A stretch of 64,000 bases of DNA from Lysobacterales bacterium (GTDB taxonomy: Bacteria > Pseudomonadota > Gammaproteobacteria > Xanthomonadales > Rhodanobacteraceae), in NCBI GenBank assembly GCA_016721015.1, contig JADKJL010000011.1:124001-188000 (forward strand), written 5' to 3'. Positions 16,481 to 25,927 of the stretch are shown here, piece after piece; position 1 is the stretch's first letter; every line of letters begins with the position of its first letter. Position numbers and translations under genes: made by a program. The notes under the pieces are model-generated. The model was not told where the DNA came from. It did no database searches and saw only the letters and a list, made by a program, of their open reading frames with translations.

Positions 16481-17958
16481 GCACGGCCATGCGCCTCGAC
16501 GACCTGCTTGCCGGCTATGCCGATGCCGGCGCATTTGCCGACGTCGTCGTGCGCGGACTCAGCCTCGATTCGCGCACCATCGCCGATGGCGACGCATTCG
16601 TCGCCCTGCAGGGCACACGCGAGCATGGCATCGGATTTGCAGCCTCGGCACTGGCCCGCGGTGCGCGCATCGTGCTGGCCGAATCCACTGTGACCGCCCC
16701 GCGCGCAGGGGTTGGCGGCGACGTGCTCTGGATCGACGGCTTGCGCGACAAGCTCGGCGCGATCGCGGCTCGCTTCTTTGGCGATCCATCGCGACGACTG
16801 CGCGTGACCGGCGTCACCGGCACCAATGGCAAGACCTCGATCGTGCAGCTGCTGGCCCGCGCCTGCAGCGCGATCGGTCGACGCAGCGCGACGATCGGCA
16901 CCCTGGGTGCGGGCCTGGACGGAGCGATCGACGCCGGCGAGCGCACCACGCCCGATGCGATCAGTCAGCAGCGCCTGTTGGCGCGCTTCCTCGAGCAGGG
17001 TGCCAACGACGTGGCGATGGAGGTTTCCTCGCATGCGCTCGATCAGGGCCGCGTCAACGGTGTGAATTTTCGCCTCGCCGTATTCTCCAATCTGACCCGC
17101 GATCATCTCGACTACCACGGCGACATGGCCGCGTATGCGGCGGCCAAGCGACGCCTGTTCCAGATGCCGGGTCTGGCTGCCGCCGTGATCAATGTCGATG
17201 ATGCATTTGGCCGCGAATTGGCGGCGAGTCTGCCGGCGGGCGTGCACTGCGTGCGCTATGCAATCGATGTGCAGGCGGCCGACGTGCGCGCTGTGGACAT
17301 CGACATGCATGCATCGGGCTTGCGCTTTCTGCTGCACACGCCGTGGGGTGAGCGCCACATCGAATCGCGCCTGCTCGGTCGCTTCAATGTTTCCAACCTG
17401 CTCGCGGTGGCGGCGGCGCTGGGCGCGCTCGGCCACAGCTTTGCCGAAATCATCGTGGCCCTGGCCGCGCTCGAACCTGTGCCGGGACGCATGAGTCGGC
17501 TGGGCGGCAATGCCGCGCAACCGCTGGTGGTGGTCGATTACGCGCACACGCCGGATGCGCTCGAACAGGCCTTGACCAGCCTGCGTGCGCATTGCGAAGG
17601 CGCACTGGTCTGCGTGTTCGGCTGCGGCGGCGAGCGCGACACCGGCAAGCGCGCGCAGATGGCCGGGATTGCCGAGCAACTGGCCGACCGCATCATCGTT
17701 ACCGACGACAATCCACGCGGCGAAAACGGAGATGCCATTGTCGCCGCGATCATGGCCGGATTCGAGCATGCCGATTCGGTGACCATCGAACGTGATCGTG
17801 GCCGCGCTGTCACGCGGGCGATCCGCGAGGCGGGCGCCAACGACATCGTGCTGATCGCCGGCAAGGGCCATGAGCCGTACCAGGAAGTTGCCGGCATCCG
17901 CCATCCGTTTGACGACCTCGCCGTTGCACGGCGTGCGCTGGGAGCGCAGCCATGCTGA
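16477..17958 (+). CDS. murE: UDP-MurNAc-tripeptide synthetase MurE (meso-DAP type)
   Basis: This cytoplasmic Mur ligase adds meso-diaminopimelate to UDP-MurNAc-dipeptide with ATP. The P-loop GVTGTNGKTS is near residue 110. The DNPR motif (TDDNPRGE, near residue 410) is the known marker for meso-DAP specificity, as opposed to lysine. The central domain has MEVSSHALDQGRV. At 493 aa it has the normal length. It overlaps ftsI by 4 bp and murF by 7 bp. Because the window has no murD, the origin of its Glu-bearing dipeptide substrate must be encoded elsewhere. Confidence 0.96.
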   Translation: MSTAMRLDDLLAGYADAGAFADVVVRGLSLDSRTIADGDAFVALQGTREHGIGFAASALARGARIVLAESTVTAPRAGVGGDVLWIDGLRDKLGAIAARFFGDPSRRLRVTGVTGTNGKTSIVQLLARACSAIGRRSATIGTLGAGLDGAIDAGERTTPDAISQQRLLARFLEQGANDVAMEVSSHALDQGRVNGVNFRLAVFSNLTRDHLDYHGDMAAYAAAKRRLFQMPGLAAAVINVDDAFGRELAASLPAGVHCVRYAIDVQAADVRAVDIDMHASGLRFLLHTPWGERHIESRLLGRFNVSNLLAVAAALGALGHSFAEIIVALAALEPVPGRMSRLGGNAAQPLVVVDYAHTPDALEQALTSLRAHCEGALVCVFGCGGERDTGKRAQMAGIAEQLADRIIVTDDNPRGENGDAIVAAIMAGFEHADSVTIERDRGRAVTRAIREAGANDIVLIAGKGHEPYQEVAGIRHPFDDLAVARRALGAQPC

Positions 17959-19322
17959 ATCTTTCGCTGGCATCGATTGCCGAGGCCACACAGGGTCGCC
18001 TGCGTGGCCATGAGACGCACATCGAGGCGGTATCGACCGACAGTCGCAAACGGATCGGCAACGCCTTGTTCGTGGCCTTGCGCGGCGAACAACACGACGC
18101 CCACGACTTCATCGCCCAGGCCCGAGAAAATGGAGCGGTGGCGGCCTTGGTCGAGCGCGAGATCGAGATCGATCTGGCCCAGGTCATCGTCGCCGATACG
18201 CAGATCGCGCTCGGCCAGATTGCCGCGCACGTGCGTCGCCAGCGCGATGTTTGCGTGATCGGAATCACCGGCTCGAACGGCAAGACCACGGTCAAGACCC
18301 TGCTTGCCGGGATTCTGTCCCGGCACGCGCCAACCCACGCCAGCAGCGGCAGCTTCAACAACGAAATCGGACTGCCGTTGACCCTGCTCGCGATGCCGGC
18401 GGACACCCGTTTCGCGGTGCTCGAGATGGGGGCCGGCAAGCCCGGCGACATTGATTATCTGGTCGGCATCGCCCAGCCGCAGGTGGCCCTCGTCAACAAC
18501 ATCGCACCGGCGCATCTCGAGCGCATGGGTTCACTCGATGGCGTGGCGAAAACCAAGGGTGCGATTTATTCCGGCCTGCCCGAGAGCGGCATTGCGGTGA
18601 TCAATGCCGACGATGCATATGCCGGCTTTTTCACCGGCCTGGCCGGCCATCGCCGCGTGATCCGCTTCGGTCTCGATGCGCATGCCGATGTCACCGCCCG
18701 CCACGATCGACGGGCAGCGACGAACCTGTTCACCCTGGTCGCGCCGCAAGGCGAGATCGAGGTCTCGCTGCCATTGCTCGGTCAGCACAATGTGCTCAAT
18801 GCGCTCGCCGCGGCCAGCCTCGCGCTCGCCGTCGACGTGCCGCTGGCAACGATCAAGGAAGGGCTCGAAGCGGCCGCCGCGGTCGGCGGACGCGGCGCGC
18901 AGCGCAAGCATGCCAGCGGCGCACTGATCATCGACGACACCTACAACGCGAATCCGGCTTCGTTCGCTGCCGCAATCGACACCCTGGCGTCATTTGTCGG
19001 CACGCGCATCCTCGTCGTCGGCGACATGCGCGAACTCGGTGCCGATGCCGAATCCCTGCATGCCGAGGTCGGCGCGCTGGCGGCGAGCAAGGGCATCGAT
19101 CGGCTGTATGCGGTCGGCCAGCTGAGTCGTGCCACCGCGAATGCCTTCGGCGGCGAGGCGCGTCATTTCGCCGACCAGGCCGCGCTGATCACGGCATTGC
19201 GTGGCGAGCTGGAGTCGTCGATGACCGTATTGATCAAGGGCTCGCGCGGCTCGGCGATGGATCGGGTGGTCGGCGGCTTGTTCGCCGCTGAGGCCAGCGC
19301 TGGAGACCGACATGCTGCTTGA
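17952..19322 (+). CDS. murF: UDP-MurNAc-pentapeptide synthetase MurF
   Basis: This ligase attaches D-Ala-D-Ala to the UDP-MurNAc-tripeptide, the last cytoplasmic step before lipid I. The ATP site GITGSNGKTTVKTLL is near residue 105. The motif FNNEIGLPLTLL and the C-terminal DDTYNANP (near residue 330) are standard for MurF. It is 456 aa long. It overlaps mraY by 11 bp. The D-Ala-D-Ala supplier ddl is in the same cluster. Confidence 0.96.
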   Translation: MLNLSLASIAEATQGRLRGHETHIEAVSTDSRKRIGNALFVALRGEQHDAHDFIAQARENGAVAALVEREIEIDLAQVIVADTQIALGQIAAHVRRQRDVCVIGITGSNGKTTVKTLLAGILSRHAPTHASSGSFNNEIGLPLTLLAMPADTRFAVLEMGAGKPGDIDYLVGIAQPQVALVNNIAPAHLERMGSLDGVAKTKGAIYSGLPESGIAVINADDAYAGFFTGLAGHRRVIRFGLDAHADVTARHDRRAATNLFTLVAPQGEIEVSLPLLGQHNVLNALAAASLALAVDVPLATIKEGLEAAAAVGGRGAQRKHASGALIIDDTYNANPASFAAAIDTLASFVGTRILVVGDMRELGADAESLHAEVGALAASKGIDRLYAVGQLSRATANAFGGEARHFADQAALITALRGELESSMTVLIKGSRGSAMDRVVGGLFAAEASAGDRHAA

Positions 19323-20394
19323 ACTGGCCGACCTCCTGCGCAACTGGTACAGCGGCTTCCACCTGTTCCAGTACCTGACTTTCCGCGCCATCATGAGCAC
19401 GCTGACCGCGCTCGCCGTGTCGTTGCTGATCGGTCCCGCGGTGATCCGCAAGCTGGCCGACATGAAGGCCGGGCAAGTGGTTCGCTCGGATGGCCCGCAA
19501 ACGCATCTGGTCAAGGCCGGCACGCCAACCATGGGTGGCCTGCTGATCATTCTCGCCGTCGTCATCGCCACCCTGCTGTGGATGGATCTGCGCAGTCGCT
19601 ATGTGTGGATGGTGCTCGGCGTCACCATCGCGTTTGGCGGCATTGGCTTCTACGACGACTACAAGAAGCTCGTGCTGCGCGACAGTCGCGGTCTGGCCTC
19701 GCGCTGGAAATACTTCTGGCAATCGGTGTTCGGCCTGGCCATTGCAGTGATCCTGTACACCCAGGCCGATCTGCCGGCACAAACCGCGCTGTACCTGCCG
19801 CTGTTCAAGACGGTGGCGATTCCGCTCGGCATCCTGTTCGTGCCGCTGGCCTATCTGATGATCGTCGGCTTCTCGAATGCGGTGAATCTCACCGATGGCC
19901 TCGATGGCCTTGCGATCATGCCCAGTGTGCTTGTGGTCGCCGCGCTCGGCGCCTTCGCCTACCTGGCCGGCAACGTGGTCTTCTCGAATTATCTGCAGAT
20001 TCCGTCGATTCCCGGCGCGGGCGAGCTGGTGATTTTCTGTGGCGCGCTGGGCGGGGCCGGACTCGGCTTCCTCTGGTTCAACACGTATCCGGCACAGGTG
20101 TTCATGGGTGATATCGGCGCGCTTGCTGTCGGCGCCGCGCTCGGCACGATCGCCGTGATCGTGCGCCAGGAAATCGTGTTGCTGATCATGGGCGGGGTCT
20201 TCGTCATGGAGACCGCCTCGGTGATGTTGCAGGTGGCCAGCTTCAAGTTGACCGGCAAGCGCATCTTCCGCATGGCTCCGATCCATCACCACTTTGAGCT
20301 CAAGGGTTGGCCCGAACCCCGCGTGATCGTGCGCTTCTGGATCATCAGCGTGGTTCTTGTGCTGGTCGGTCTTGCCACGTTGAAGGTGCGCTGA
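19312..20394 (+). CDS. mraY: Phospho-MurNAc-pentapeptide transferase MraY
   Basis: This polytopic membrane enzyme transfers phospho-MurNAc-pentapeptide to undecaprenyl phosphate, making lipid I. About ten membrane spans are apparent in 360 aa. Family motifs visible are KAGTPTMGGLL, DDYKKL, NLTDGLDGLA, FMGDIGALAVG and the HHHFELKGWPE loop near residue 325. It is followed directly by ftsW, with TGATG overlap. In many gammaproteobacteria murD sits between these two genes; here it does not. Confidence 0.96.
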   Translation: MLLELADLLRNWYSGFHLFQYLTFRAIMSTLTALAVSLLIGPAVIRKLADMKAGQVVRSDGPQTHLVKAGTPTMGGLLIILAVVIATLLWMDLRSRYVWMVLGVTIAFGGIGFYDDYKKLVLRDSRGLASRWKYFWQSVFGLAIAVILYTQADLPAQTALYLPLFKTVAIPLGILFVPLAYLMIVGFSNAVNLTDGLDGLAIMPSVLVVAALGAFAYLAGNVVFSNYLQIPSIPGAGELVIFCGALGGAGLGFLWFNTYPAQVFMGDIGALAVGAALGTIAVIVRQEIVLLIMGGVFVMETASVMLQVASFKLTGKRIFRMAPIHHHFELKGWPEPRVIVRFWIISVVLVLVGLATLKVR

Positions 20395-21611
20395 TGTTCG
20401 GCATGAATGTGAGCACACAGGCAACACGACGCGGAGCACCGCAGGGGCGCTACGATCCCGGAGTCGTGCTCTCGGCGCTCGGCCTGGCTTGCCTCGGCCT
20501 GGTCATGGTTGCCTCGAGTTCGATCTCGATCGCCGACAGCCAGCACATCGGGCCGTTCTATTTCCTGATCCGGCACATGGTCTTCCTTGCGCTTGGCATC
20601 AGCCTGGCCTGCATCGTCGCCCGTATCGAACTGACCCTGGTCGAGGAAAAAGCCGTCCCCCTGCTCCTGCTCGGGATTTTCCTGCTCCTGCTCGTGTTCG
20701 TGCCCGGCATCGGCATGCGCATCAACGGTGCGCGGCGCTGGATCCATCTCGGCATTTCGGGCTTCCAGTCGGTCGAGCTGGTCAAGCTGATCCTGATCGT
20801 CTACCTGTCCAGCTACATGGTGCGTCATCGCGAAAGCATGCATGCGCGAATGCTCGGCGTGCTCAAGCCGCTCGGCATCACCGGATTGCTGGTCGTCCTG
20901 CTGCTGGCACAACCCGACTTCGGCAGTGCGACCCTGCTGCTGACGGTCAGCCTCGGCATGATCTGGCTCGGCGGCGCGCGCTTGCGCAATCTCGGTTTGC
21001 TCGCAGCCATGGCGATGCCGGCGCTGGCGTGGGCGGCGCTGTTCGAGGATTACCGCCTCAAGCGCCTCAAGTCCTTCCTCGATCCCTGGGCCGATCCGTT
21101 CAATGAAGGCTTCCAGTTGACCCAGGCCCTGATCGCGGTCGGTCGCGGCGAATGGTTTGGCGTGGGTCTTGGCGCCAGCGTGCAGAAGCTGTTCTATCTG
21201 CCCGAAGCGCATACCGACTTCATCCTCGCCGTGATTGCCGAGGAACTCGGCTTTTTCGGCATCCTGCTCGTGCTTGGTCTGTTCGCCGGACTGGTCGGCA
21301 GTGGTCTGCGCGTCGGTCTGCGCGCGATGGAGCGTGGCCAGCGCTTCGGCGGCTATTGCGCGTTCGGAATTTCGCTGATGATCGCCTTCCAGGCGCTGGT
21401 CTCGATCGGCGTCAACCTCGGCGTGCTGCCGACCAAGGGTCTGACCCTGCCGCTGATCAGCTCGGGGGGTTCAAGCGTGATGATGACCTGCGTCGCGATC
21501 GGGCTGCTGGCGCGGGTCAGCTACGAATTGTCACGCGCCGAGAATGCCGCCGCGCAAGCGATCGCTACCAACGAGCTTGCTTCGCCGTCGCTTGAACGAG
21601 AGCCCGCATGA
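20394..21611 (+). CDS. ftsW: SEDS peptidoglycan polymerase FtsW
   Basis: This is the septal glycosyltransferase that polymerises lipid II in complex with FtsI. The ATG at 20394 overlaps the mraY stop; the longer open frame upstream lies inside mraY. The 405-aa product has about ten hydrophobic spans. The SEDS signature is present as RRWI (RINGARRWIHLG), QPDFGSATLL and NLGVLPTKGLTLPLISSGGSS near the C-terminus. It overlaps murG by 4 bp. Confidence 0.95.
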   Translation: MFGMNVSTQATRRGAPQGRYDPGVVLSALGLACLGLVMVASSSISIADSQHIGPFYFLIRHMVFLALGISLACIVARIELTLVEEKAVPLLLLGIFLLLLVFVPGIGMRINGARRWIHLGISGFQSVELVKLILIVYLSSYMVRHRESMHARMLGVLKPLGITGLLVVLLLAQPDFGSATLLLTVSLGMIWLGGARLRNLGLLAAMAMPALAWAALFEDYRLKRLKSFLDPWADPFNEGFQLTQALIAVGRGEWFGVGLGASVQKLFYLPEAHTDFILAVIAEELGFFGILLVLGLFAGLVGSGLRVGLRAMERGQRFGGYCAFGISLMIAFQALVSIGVNLGVLPTKGLTLPLISSGGSSVMMTCVAIGLLARVSYELSRAENAAAQAIATNELASPSLEREPA

Positions 21612-22675
21612 GCAGGACGATCTTGATCATGGCTGGCGGCACCGGTGGCCACATCTTTCCGGGCATCGCAGTCGGTCGTGAATTGCGCGAGCGCGGCGTC
21701 GAAGTGGTCTGGCTTGGCGGCAAGGTTGGTCTCGAGGGGAGACTCGTTCCCGCCGCAGGATTCACTCTCGAAACGCTCGACTTTTCCGGCGTGCGCGGCA
21801 AGGGACTGGCGACCCTCGCGCTTGCGCCGTTGCGTTTGCTGCGGGCCATCCTTGCCGCACGAAAATTGCTGCGACGCCTGCGCCCGGCCAGCGTGCTGTC
21901 GATGGGGGGCTATGCCGCAGCACCCGGCGGAATCGCTGCCTGGATGTCGCGCATTCCGCTGGTCGTGCACGAACAGAATCGCGTACCGGGTTTCACCAAT
22001 CGGCTGCTTGCCCGTTTCGCGCGCAGGCTGCTTGCCGGATTCGCCGACAGCCTGACTGGCAGCGAATGGGTCGGCAATCCGGTGCGCAGCGAGATCGGTG
22101 CGCTGGCGCCACCCGCGCAACGCCTGAACGGGCGTGACGGCGCGATCCGCATCCTTGTTCTCGGTGGCAGCCAGGGCGCACAGAGTCTCAACCTGATGTT
22201 GCCCGGAGTCATCCGTCATTGTGGTGATCGCGTCGAACTCGAAGTCCGCCACCAATCCGGCGCTCGTCATCTCGACCAGACCCGTTCCGCTTATGCGGCG
22301 GTCAATCGTGTGGTCGCGGTCGAACCTTTCGTCGATGACATGGCTGCGGCCTACGCGTGGGCCGATATCGTGATCTGCCGCGCCGGTGCCTTGACCATAG
22401 CCGAGCTCTGCGCAGCCGGCGTGGCTTCGATCCTGGTGCCGTATCCGCAGGCGGTCGACGATCACCAGTCGCGCAATGCCGAGGTTCTGGTCGAGGCCGG
22501 TGCGGCCCGACTGGTCGCCGAAGGCGAGGCGTTCGCCGAGCGTCTCGCTCGCTGTCTCGACGAGCTCGCTTGCAATCGTTCGAAATTGCTGGATATGGCG
22601 ATCTCCGCGCGCGCCCTGGCCCGTCCCGATGCCACGGCACGCATCGCCGATGTCTGCATCGAGGTGGCGGCATGA
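21608..22675 (+). CDS. murG: UDP-GlcNAc:lipid I N-acetylglucosaminyltransferase MurG
   Basis: This peripheral membrane GT28 enzyme converts lipid I to lipid II. The N-terminal glycine-rich loop is MAGGTGGHIFPG, and a second one is LVLGGSQGAQSLN near residue 183. The donor site is recognisable as CRAGALTIAELCAAGVASILVPYP near residue 260. At 355 aa it is of normal length. It overlaps ftsW and murC by 4 bp each, so the polymerase, MurG and MurC are made from one coupled message. Confidence 0.96.
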   Translation: MSRTILIMAGGTGGHIFPGIAVGRELRERGVEVVWLGGKVGLEGRLVPAAGFTLETLDFSGVRGKGLATLALAPLRLLRAILAARKLLRRLRPASVLSMGGYAAAPGGIAAWMSRIPLVVHEQNRVPGFTNRLLARFARRLLAGFADSLTGSEWVGNPVRSEIGALAPPAQRLNGRDGAIRILVLGGSQGAQSLNLMLPGVIRHCGDRVELEVRHQSGARHLDQTRSAYAAVNRVVAVEPFVDDMAAAYAWADIVICRAGALTIAELCAAGVASILVPYPQAVDDHQSRNAEVLVEAGAARLVAEGEAFAERLARCLDELACNRSKLLDMAISARALARPDATARIADVCIEVAA

Positions 22676-24108
22676 CTCCGCAACCGCTGCGCCAGCAAGG
22701 CGACATCATGCAGGACTTCCGCCGCGTCCACTTTGTCGGCATCGGCGGGGTCGGCATGAGTGGCATTGCCGAGGTGCTGCACAATCTCGGCTATACCGTG
22801 TCGGGTTCGGATCGCGCTGATTCGGCGACCACACGACGGCTCGCCTCGCTGGGCATTACGGTGCAGCGCGAGCACGCGGCGGCCAACGTCGAGCAGGTCG
22901 ATGTGCTGGTTACCTCGAGTGCTATCCGTGCCGACAATCCCGAATTGCTCGCCGCACGCGAACGCCGCATCCCGGTCGTGCCGCGTGCCGAGATGCTCGG
23001 TGAGCTGATGCGATTCCGTCGCGGCATCGCCGTCGCCGGCACGCATGGCAAGACCACCACGACCAGCCTGACCGCAAGCGTGCTGGCCGAGGCGGGTCTC
23101 GACCCCACCTTCGTCATCGGTGGCCAGCTGACCGCTGCCGGGGCCAATGCACGCCTGGGCACGGGCGAATATCTGGTTGCCGAAGCCGACGAGTCGGACG
23201 GCTCGTTTCTGCTGCTTTCGCCGGTGATCGCGATCATCACCAACATCGATGCCGATCATCTCGAGAACTACGCCGGCGATTTCGAGCAGGTCAAACTCGC
23301 CTTCGAGCAGTTCCTGCATCGCCTGCCGTTCTACGGCCTCGCCGTACTTTGCGTCGACGATGCCGAGGTCGCCGCCCTGGTCGAACGCACGCCGCGGCGC
23401 ACGCTGACCTATGCGATCGAGGGCGAGGCCGACATCCGGGCCAGTGATGTGCGCCAGGACGGTGCGCGCATGCATTTTGTCATGCACCTGCCGAACACCG
23501 ACACCGCCATCGACATGACCCTCAACCTGCCCGGACGCCACAATGTCCTGAACGCACTGGCGGCATGCGCCGTGGGCTGGCAGCTTGGCGTCACCGCCGA
23601 AGCGATGCAGCTTGCCCTGGCAGGGTTCCAGGGAGTGGGTCGGCGCTTTTCGATGCGCGGGGAGCTGGCGCTTGATGGTGGCAGCGCCATGCTGGTCGAT
23701 GACTATGGCCACCATCCGAGTGAACTGGCCGCGGTTTTTGCCGCCGCGCGTGGCGGCTGGCCAGAGCGCCGGCTGGTGGTCGCCTTTCAGCCACATCGCT
23801 ATTCACGTACCCGCGATCTGCTGGATGATTTTTCGCGCGTGCTGGCAGACGTCGACGTATTGATCCTGACCGAAGTCTACCCGGCCGGTGAAGCACCGAT
23901 CGCGAATGCCGATTCACGCGCGCTGGCCCGGGCGATCCGTGCGCGCGGCAAGGTCGATCCGGTTCTGATCGAACATCCGCGAGACCTTCGCGATGCCCTG
24001 CCAAGCCTGCTCGAGGACGGCGATCTGGTTCTGCTCATGGGTGCCGGCGACATTGGTGCCGCAGCGCTCGATCTCGCTCGTGATCCCGATTTGAGGAGCG
24101 CCGCCTGA
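22672..24108 (+). CDS. murC: UDP-N-acetylmuramate--L-alanine ligase MurC
   Basis: This ATP-dependent ligase adds the first amino acid, L-Ala, to UDP-MurNAc. The start at 22672 overlaps the murG stop; a second in-frame ATG at 22708 is possible. The UDP-binding loop VHFVGIGGVGMSGIAEVL is near residue 20, the ATP loop GTHGKTTTTSL near 124, and EADESDGSFL near 178. DDYGHHPSEL and the C-terminal FQPHRYSRT are also conserved. The start at 22672 predicts 478 aa, close to the family norm. Confidence 0.96.
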   Translation: MTPQPLRQQGDIMQDFRRVHFVGIGGVGMSGIAEVLHNLGYTVSGSDRADSATTRRLASLGITVQREHAAANVEQVDVLVTSSAIRADNPELLAARERRIPVVPRAEMLGELMRFRRGIAVAGTHGKTTTTSLTASVLAEAGLDPTFVIGGQLTAAGANARLGTGEYLVAEADESDGSFLLLSPVIAIITNIDADHLENYAGDFEQVKLAFEQFLHRLPFYGLAVLCVDDAEVAALVERTPRRTLTYAIEGEADIRASDVRQDGARMHFVMHLPNTDTAIDMTLNLPGRHNVLNALAACAVGWQLGVTAEAMQLALAGFQGVGRRFSMRGELALDGGSAMLVDDYGHHPSELAAVFAAARGGWPERRLVVAFQPHRYSRTRDLLDDFSRVLADVDVLILTEVYPAGEAPIANADSRALARAIRARGKVDPVLIEHPRDLRDALPSLLEDGDLVLLMGAGDIGAAALDLARDPDLRSAA

Positions 24109-25067
24109 TGAGCATGCGCACGACCGATCCGCAACGCTTCGGCCGGGTTGCCGTGGCCTTTGGCGGAACCTCGGCCGAACGTGAGGTATCGCTCGATTCC
24201 GGGCGCAATGTGCTCGAAGCGCTGCGTGCTCGTGGCGTCGATGCGCATCCGGTCGATGGCATTCCGGCCCTGCTCGATGCCTTGCGAGCCGGCCACTACG
24301 CACGCGTCTTCAACATCCTGCATGGCCGGGGCGGTGAGGACGGCATGCTCCAGGGTGCGCTCGATGCCTTGCGCGTGCCTTACACGGGCAGCGGCATCCT
24401 CGGCTCGGCACTGGCCATGGACAAGGTGCGCACCAAGCAGGTCTGGCAGGCGCTTGGCCTGCCGACCCCCCGCTACGCGGCCTGGCGACCTTCTGAAAAT
24501 ATCGAGGCCGCGATCGCCATGATCGGTTACCCGGCCATCGTCAAGCCTTCGCATGAAGGATCAAGTGTCGGCATCACCCGTGTATTCAGCGCGGCCGACC
24601 TTCCGGCCGCGGTCGCCCTGGCCTGCAAGCACGATGGCGAACTGCTGATCGAGCAGTTGATCGAGGGCGCCGAATTGACCGTGGCCATTCTTGGCCGCGA
24701 GGCGCTGCCATCGATCCGCATCGTGCCGAAAGGCGCCTACTACGACTACCACGCCAAATACATCGCCGAAGACACCGAATACCTGTGTCCGGGTCTTGAT
24801 GGCGAGGCGGAGACGCAAATCCGTGATCTGGCCTGGCGCGCATTTGACGCCGCGGGTTGTTCTGGCTGGGGCCGCGTCGATGTCATGCGCGATCGCGATG
24901 GCAACAATTACCTGCTCGAAGTCAATACGACGCCGGGCATGACCAGTCACTCACTGGTACCGAAAGCCGCGCGTGCAATTGGTATCGACTTTGAATCGTT
25001 GTGCTGGCGGATCCTCGAATCGAGCCTCGATCGTGAACAGGCGACGTTCGCCGGAGGGGTGTCGTGA
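24108..25067 (+). CDS. ddl: D-alanine--D-alanine ligase
   Basis: This ATP-grasp enzyme produces the D-Ala-D-Ala that MurF adds. The N-terminal VAVAFGGTSAEREVSLDSG and the HGRGGEDGMLQG motif are standard. KPSHEGSSVG is the ATP-grasp loop, and EVNTTPGMTSHSLVPKAA is the C-terminal substrate signature. At 319 aa it matches the DdlB form that sits in dcw clusters. It overlaps murC (TGATG) and ftsQ by 4 bp. Confidence 0.96.
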   Translation: MSMRTTDPQRFGRVAVAFGGTSAEREVSLDSGRNVLEALRARGVDAHPVDGIPALLDALRAGHYARVFNILHGRGGEDGMLQGALDALRVPYTGSGILGSALAMDKVRTKQVWQALGLPTPRYAAWRPSENIEAAIAMIGYPAIVKPSHEGSSVGITRVFSAADLPAAVALACKHDGELLIEQLIEGAELTVAILGREALPSIRIVPKGAYYDYHAKYIAEDTEYLCPGLDGEAETQIRDLAWRAFDAAGCSGWGRVDVMRDRDGNNYLLEVNTTPGMTSHSLVPKAARAIGIDFESLCWRILESSLDREQATFAGGVS

Positions 25068-25927
25068 AAAGCGCCCTGATCACCCGCCTGCTCGCCTGGG
25101 GCATCGCCCTGACCCTCGTCGCGCTGCCGATCGTCGGCGTGCTCAATGGCTGGTTCGCCGCCACGCGTTGGCCGGTGCGCAAGATCGAGCTGCGCGCCGA
25201 GTATTCGCATGTCAGTGCCGAGCAGATCCGTGCCACCGTGGAAGCGCACCTCGGCCAGGGATTCTTTGCCGTGCAATTGCAGGATGTGCGCGATGCGATT
25301 TCGCGCCTGCCCTGGGTCGAGCGCGTCGAGGCGCGCAAGCAGTGGCCGGATACCTTGAGCCTCACGGTCTATGAGCGCCAGCCGTTTGCGCGCTGGGGCG
25401 AGGCGCGTCTGATCAGTCGCAGTGGCGATCTGTTCGAGGTGCCGGGTACCGATTCGATGCAAGGCTTGCCACAGTTGTCCGGCCCCGATGCGCGATTGGC
25501 CGAGGTCATCACCTTCCATGCCGCATGCCTGCGTGAATTTTCCGGCAGCGGCCTCAGCGTGCAGGCGGTCGATCTCAGTGCCCGGGGCAGTTGGCGCCTG
25601 ACCCTGTCGAGTGGTGCCTTGATCGAGATTGGCCGCGTCGATGCGATGCCGCGCCTGCATCGTTTCCTTGCAGTCTGGCCGAGCCTCAGCGCGGGCAACG
25701 CCGGTCCTCCGGTCTACATCGATCTGCGTTACGAGAACGGATTCGCAATGCGCTGGGCGCTGCCCGAACCAGCGGCGCCGGACCGGAATCGGGAATCCGG
25801 AAACGAGAACCCTGGCGGCATCACGGCGGTGCTGCCGGATTCCCTCCGCAGCTACCCGCTCGCGCTCCTTGCTTTGACCGATTCCCCATTCCCCATTTCC
25901 CATTCCCATTCCCGGCTCCTCCGATGA
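25064..25927 (+). CDS. ftsQ: Cell division protein FtsQ with repeat-encoded C-terminal tail
   Basis: This bitopic divisome scaffold binds FtsL and FtsB. It starts at GTG 25064 and has a membrane span (about residues 9-28) and a POTRA domain (about 40-110, VRKIELRAEYSHVSAEQI). The beta domain normally ends near YIDLRYENGFAMRW (about residue 231). After this come some 55 extra residues. Most are encoded by a heptad-repeat element with GGGAATC units at 25784-25800 and CCCATTC-type units at 25878-25915. The tail is Pro/Ser/His-rich (SPFPISHSHSRLLR). The stop overlaps the ftsA ATG, so the frame is intact and not a frameshift. Confidence 0.92.
   Translation: MKSALITRLLAWGIALTLVALPIVGVLNGWFAATRWPVRKIELRAEYSHVSAEQIRATVEAHLGQGFFAVQLQDVRDAISRLPWVERVEARKQWPDTLSLTVYERQPFARWGEARLISRSGDLFEVPGTDSMQGLPQLSGPDARLAEVITFHAACLREFSGSGLSVQAVDLSARGSWRLTLSSGALIEIGRVDAMPRLHRFLAVWPSLSAGNAGPPVYIDLRYENGFAMRWALPEPAAPDRNRESGNENPGGITAVLPDSLRSYPLALLALTDSPFPISHSHSRLLR
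25784..25915. repeat. Paired heptad element inside the 3' end of ftsQ
   Basis: A short G-rich arm (CGGAATC GGGAATC CGG, 25784-25800) and a long C-rich arm (CCGATTC, CCCATTC, CCCATTT, CCCATTC, CCATTC, CCGG, 25878-25915) flank about 77 bp. Units have a 7-bp period. The element is translated in the ftsQ frame and ends 9 bp before the ftsA start. There is no purine-rich ribosome site in that interval, so ftsA translation probably depends on coupling. Confidence 0.85.

Noticed and set aside
25755..25927. Frameshift at the end of ftsQ
   Set aside because: The frame remains open and stops with the ATGA overlap to ftsA; the odd tail is explained by the repeat element.
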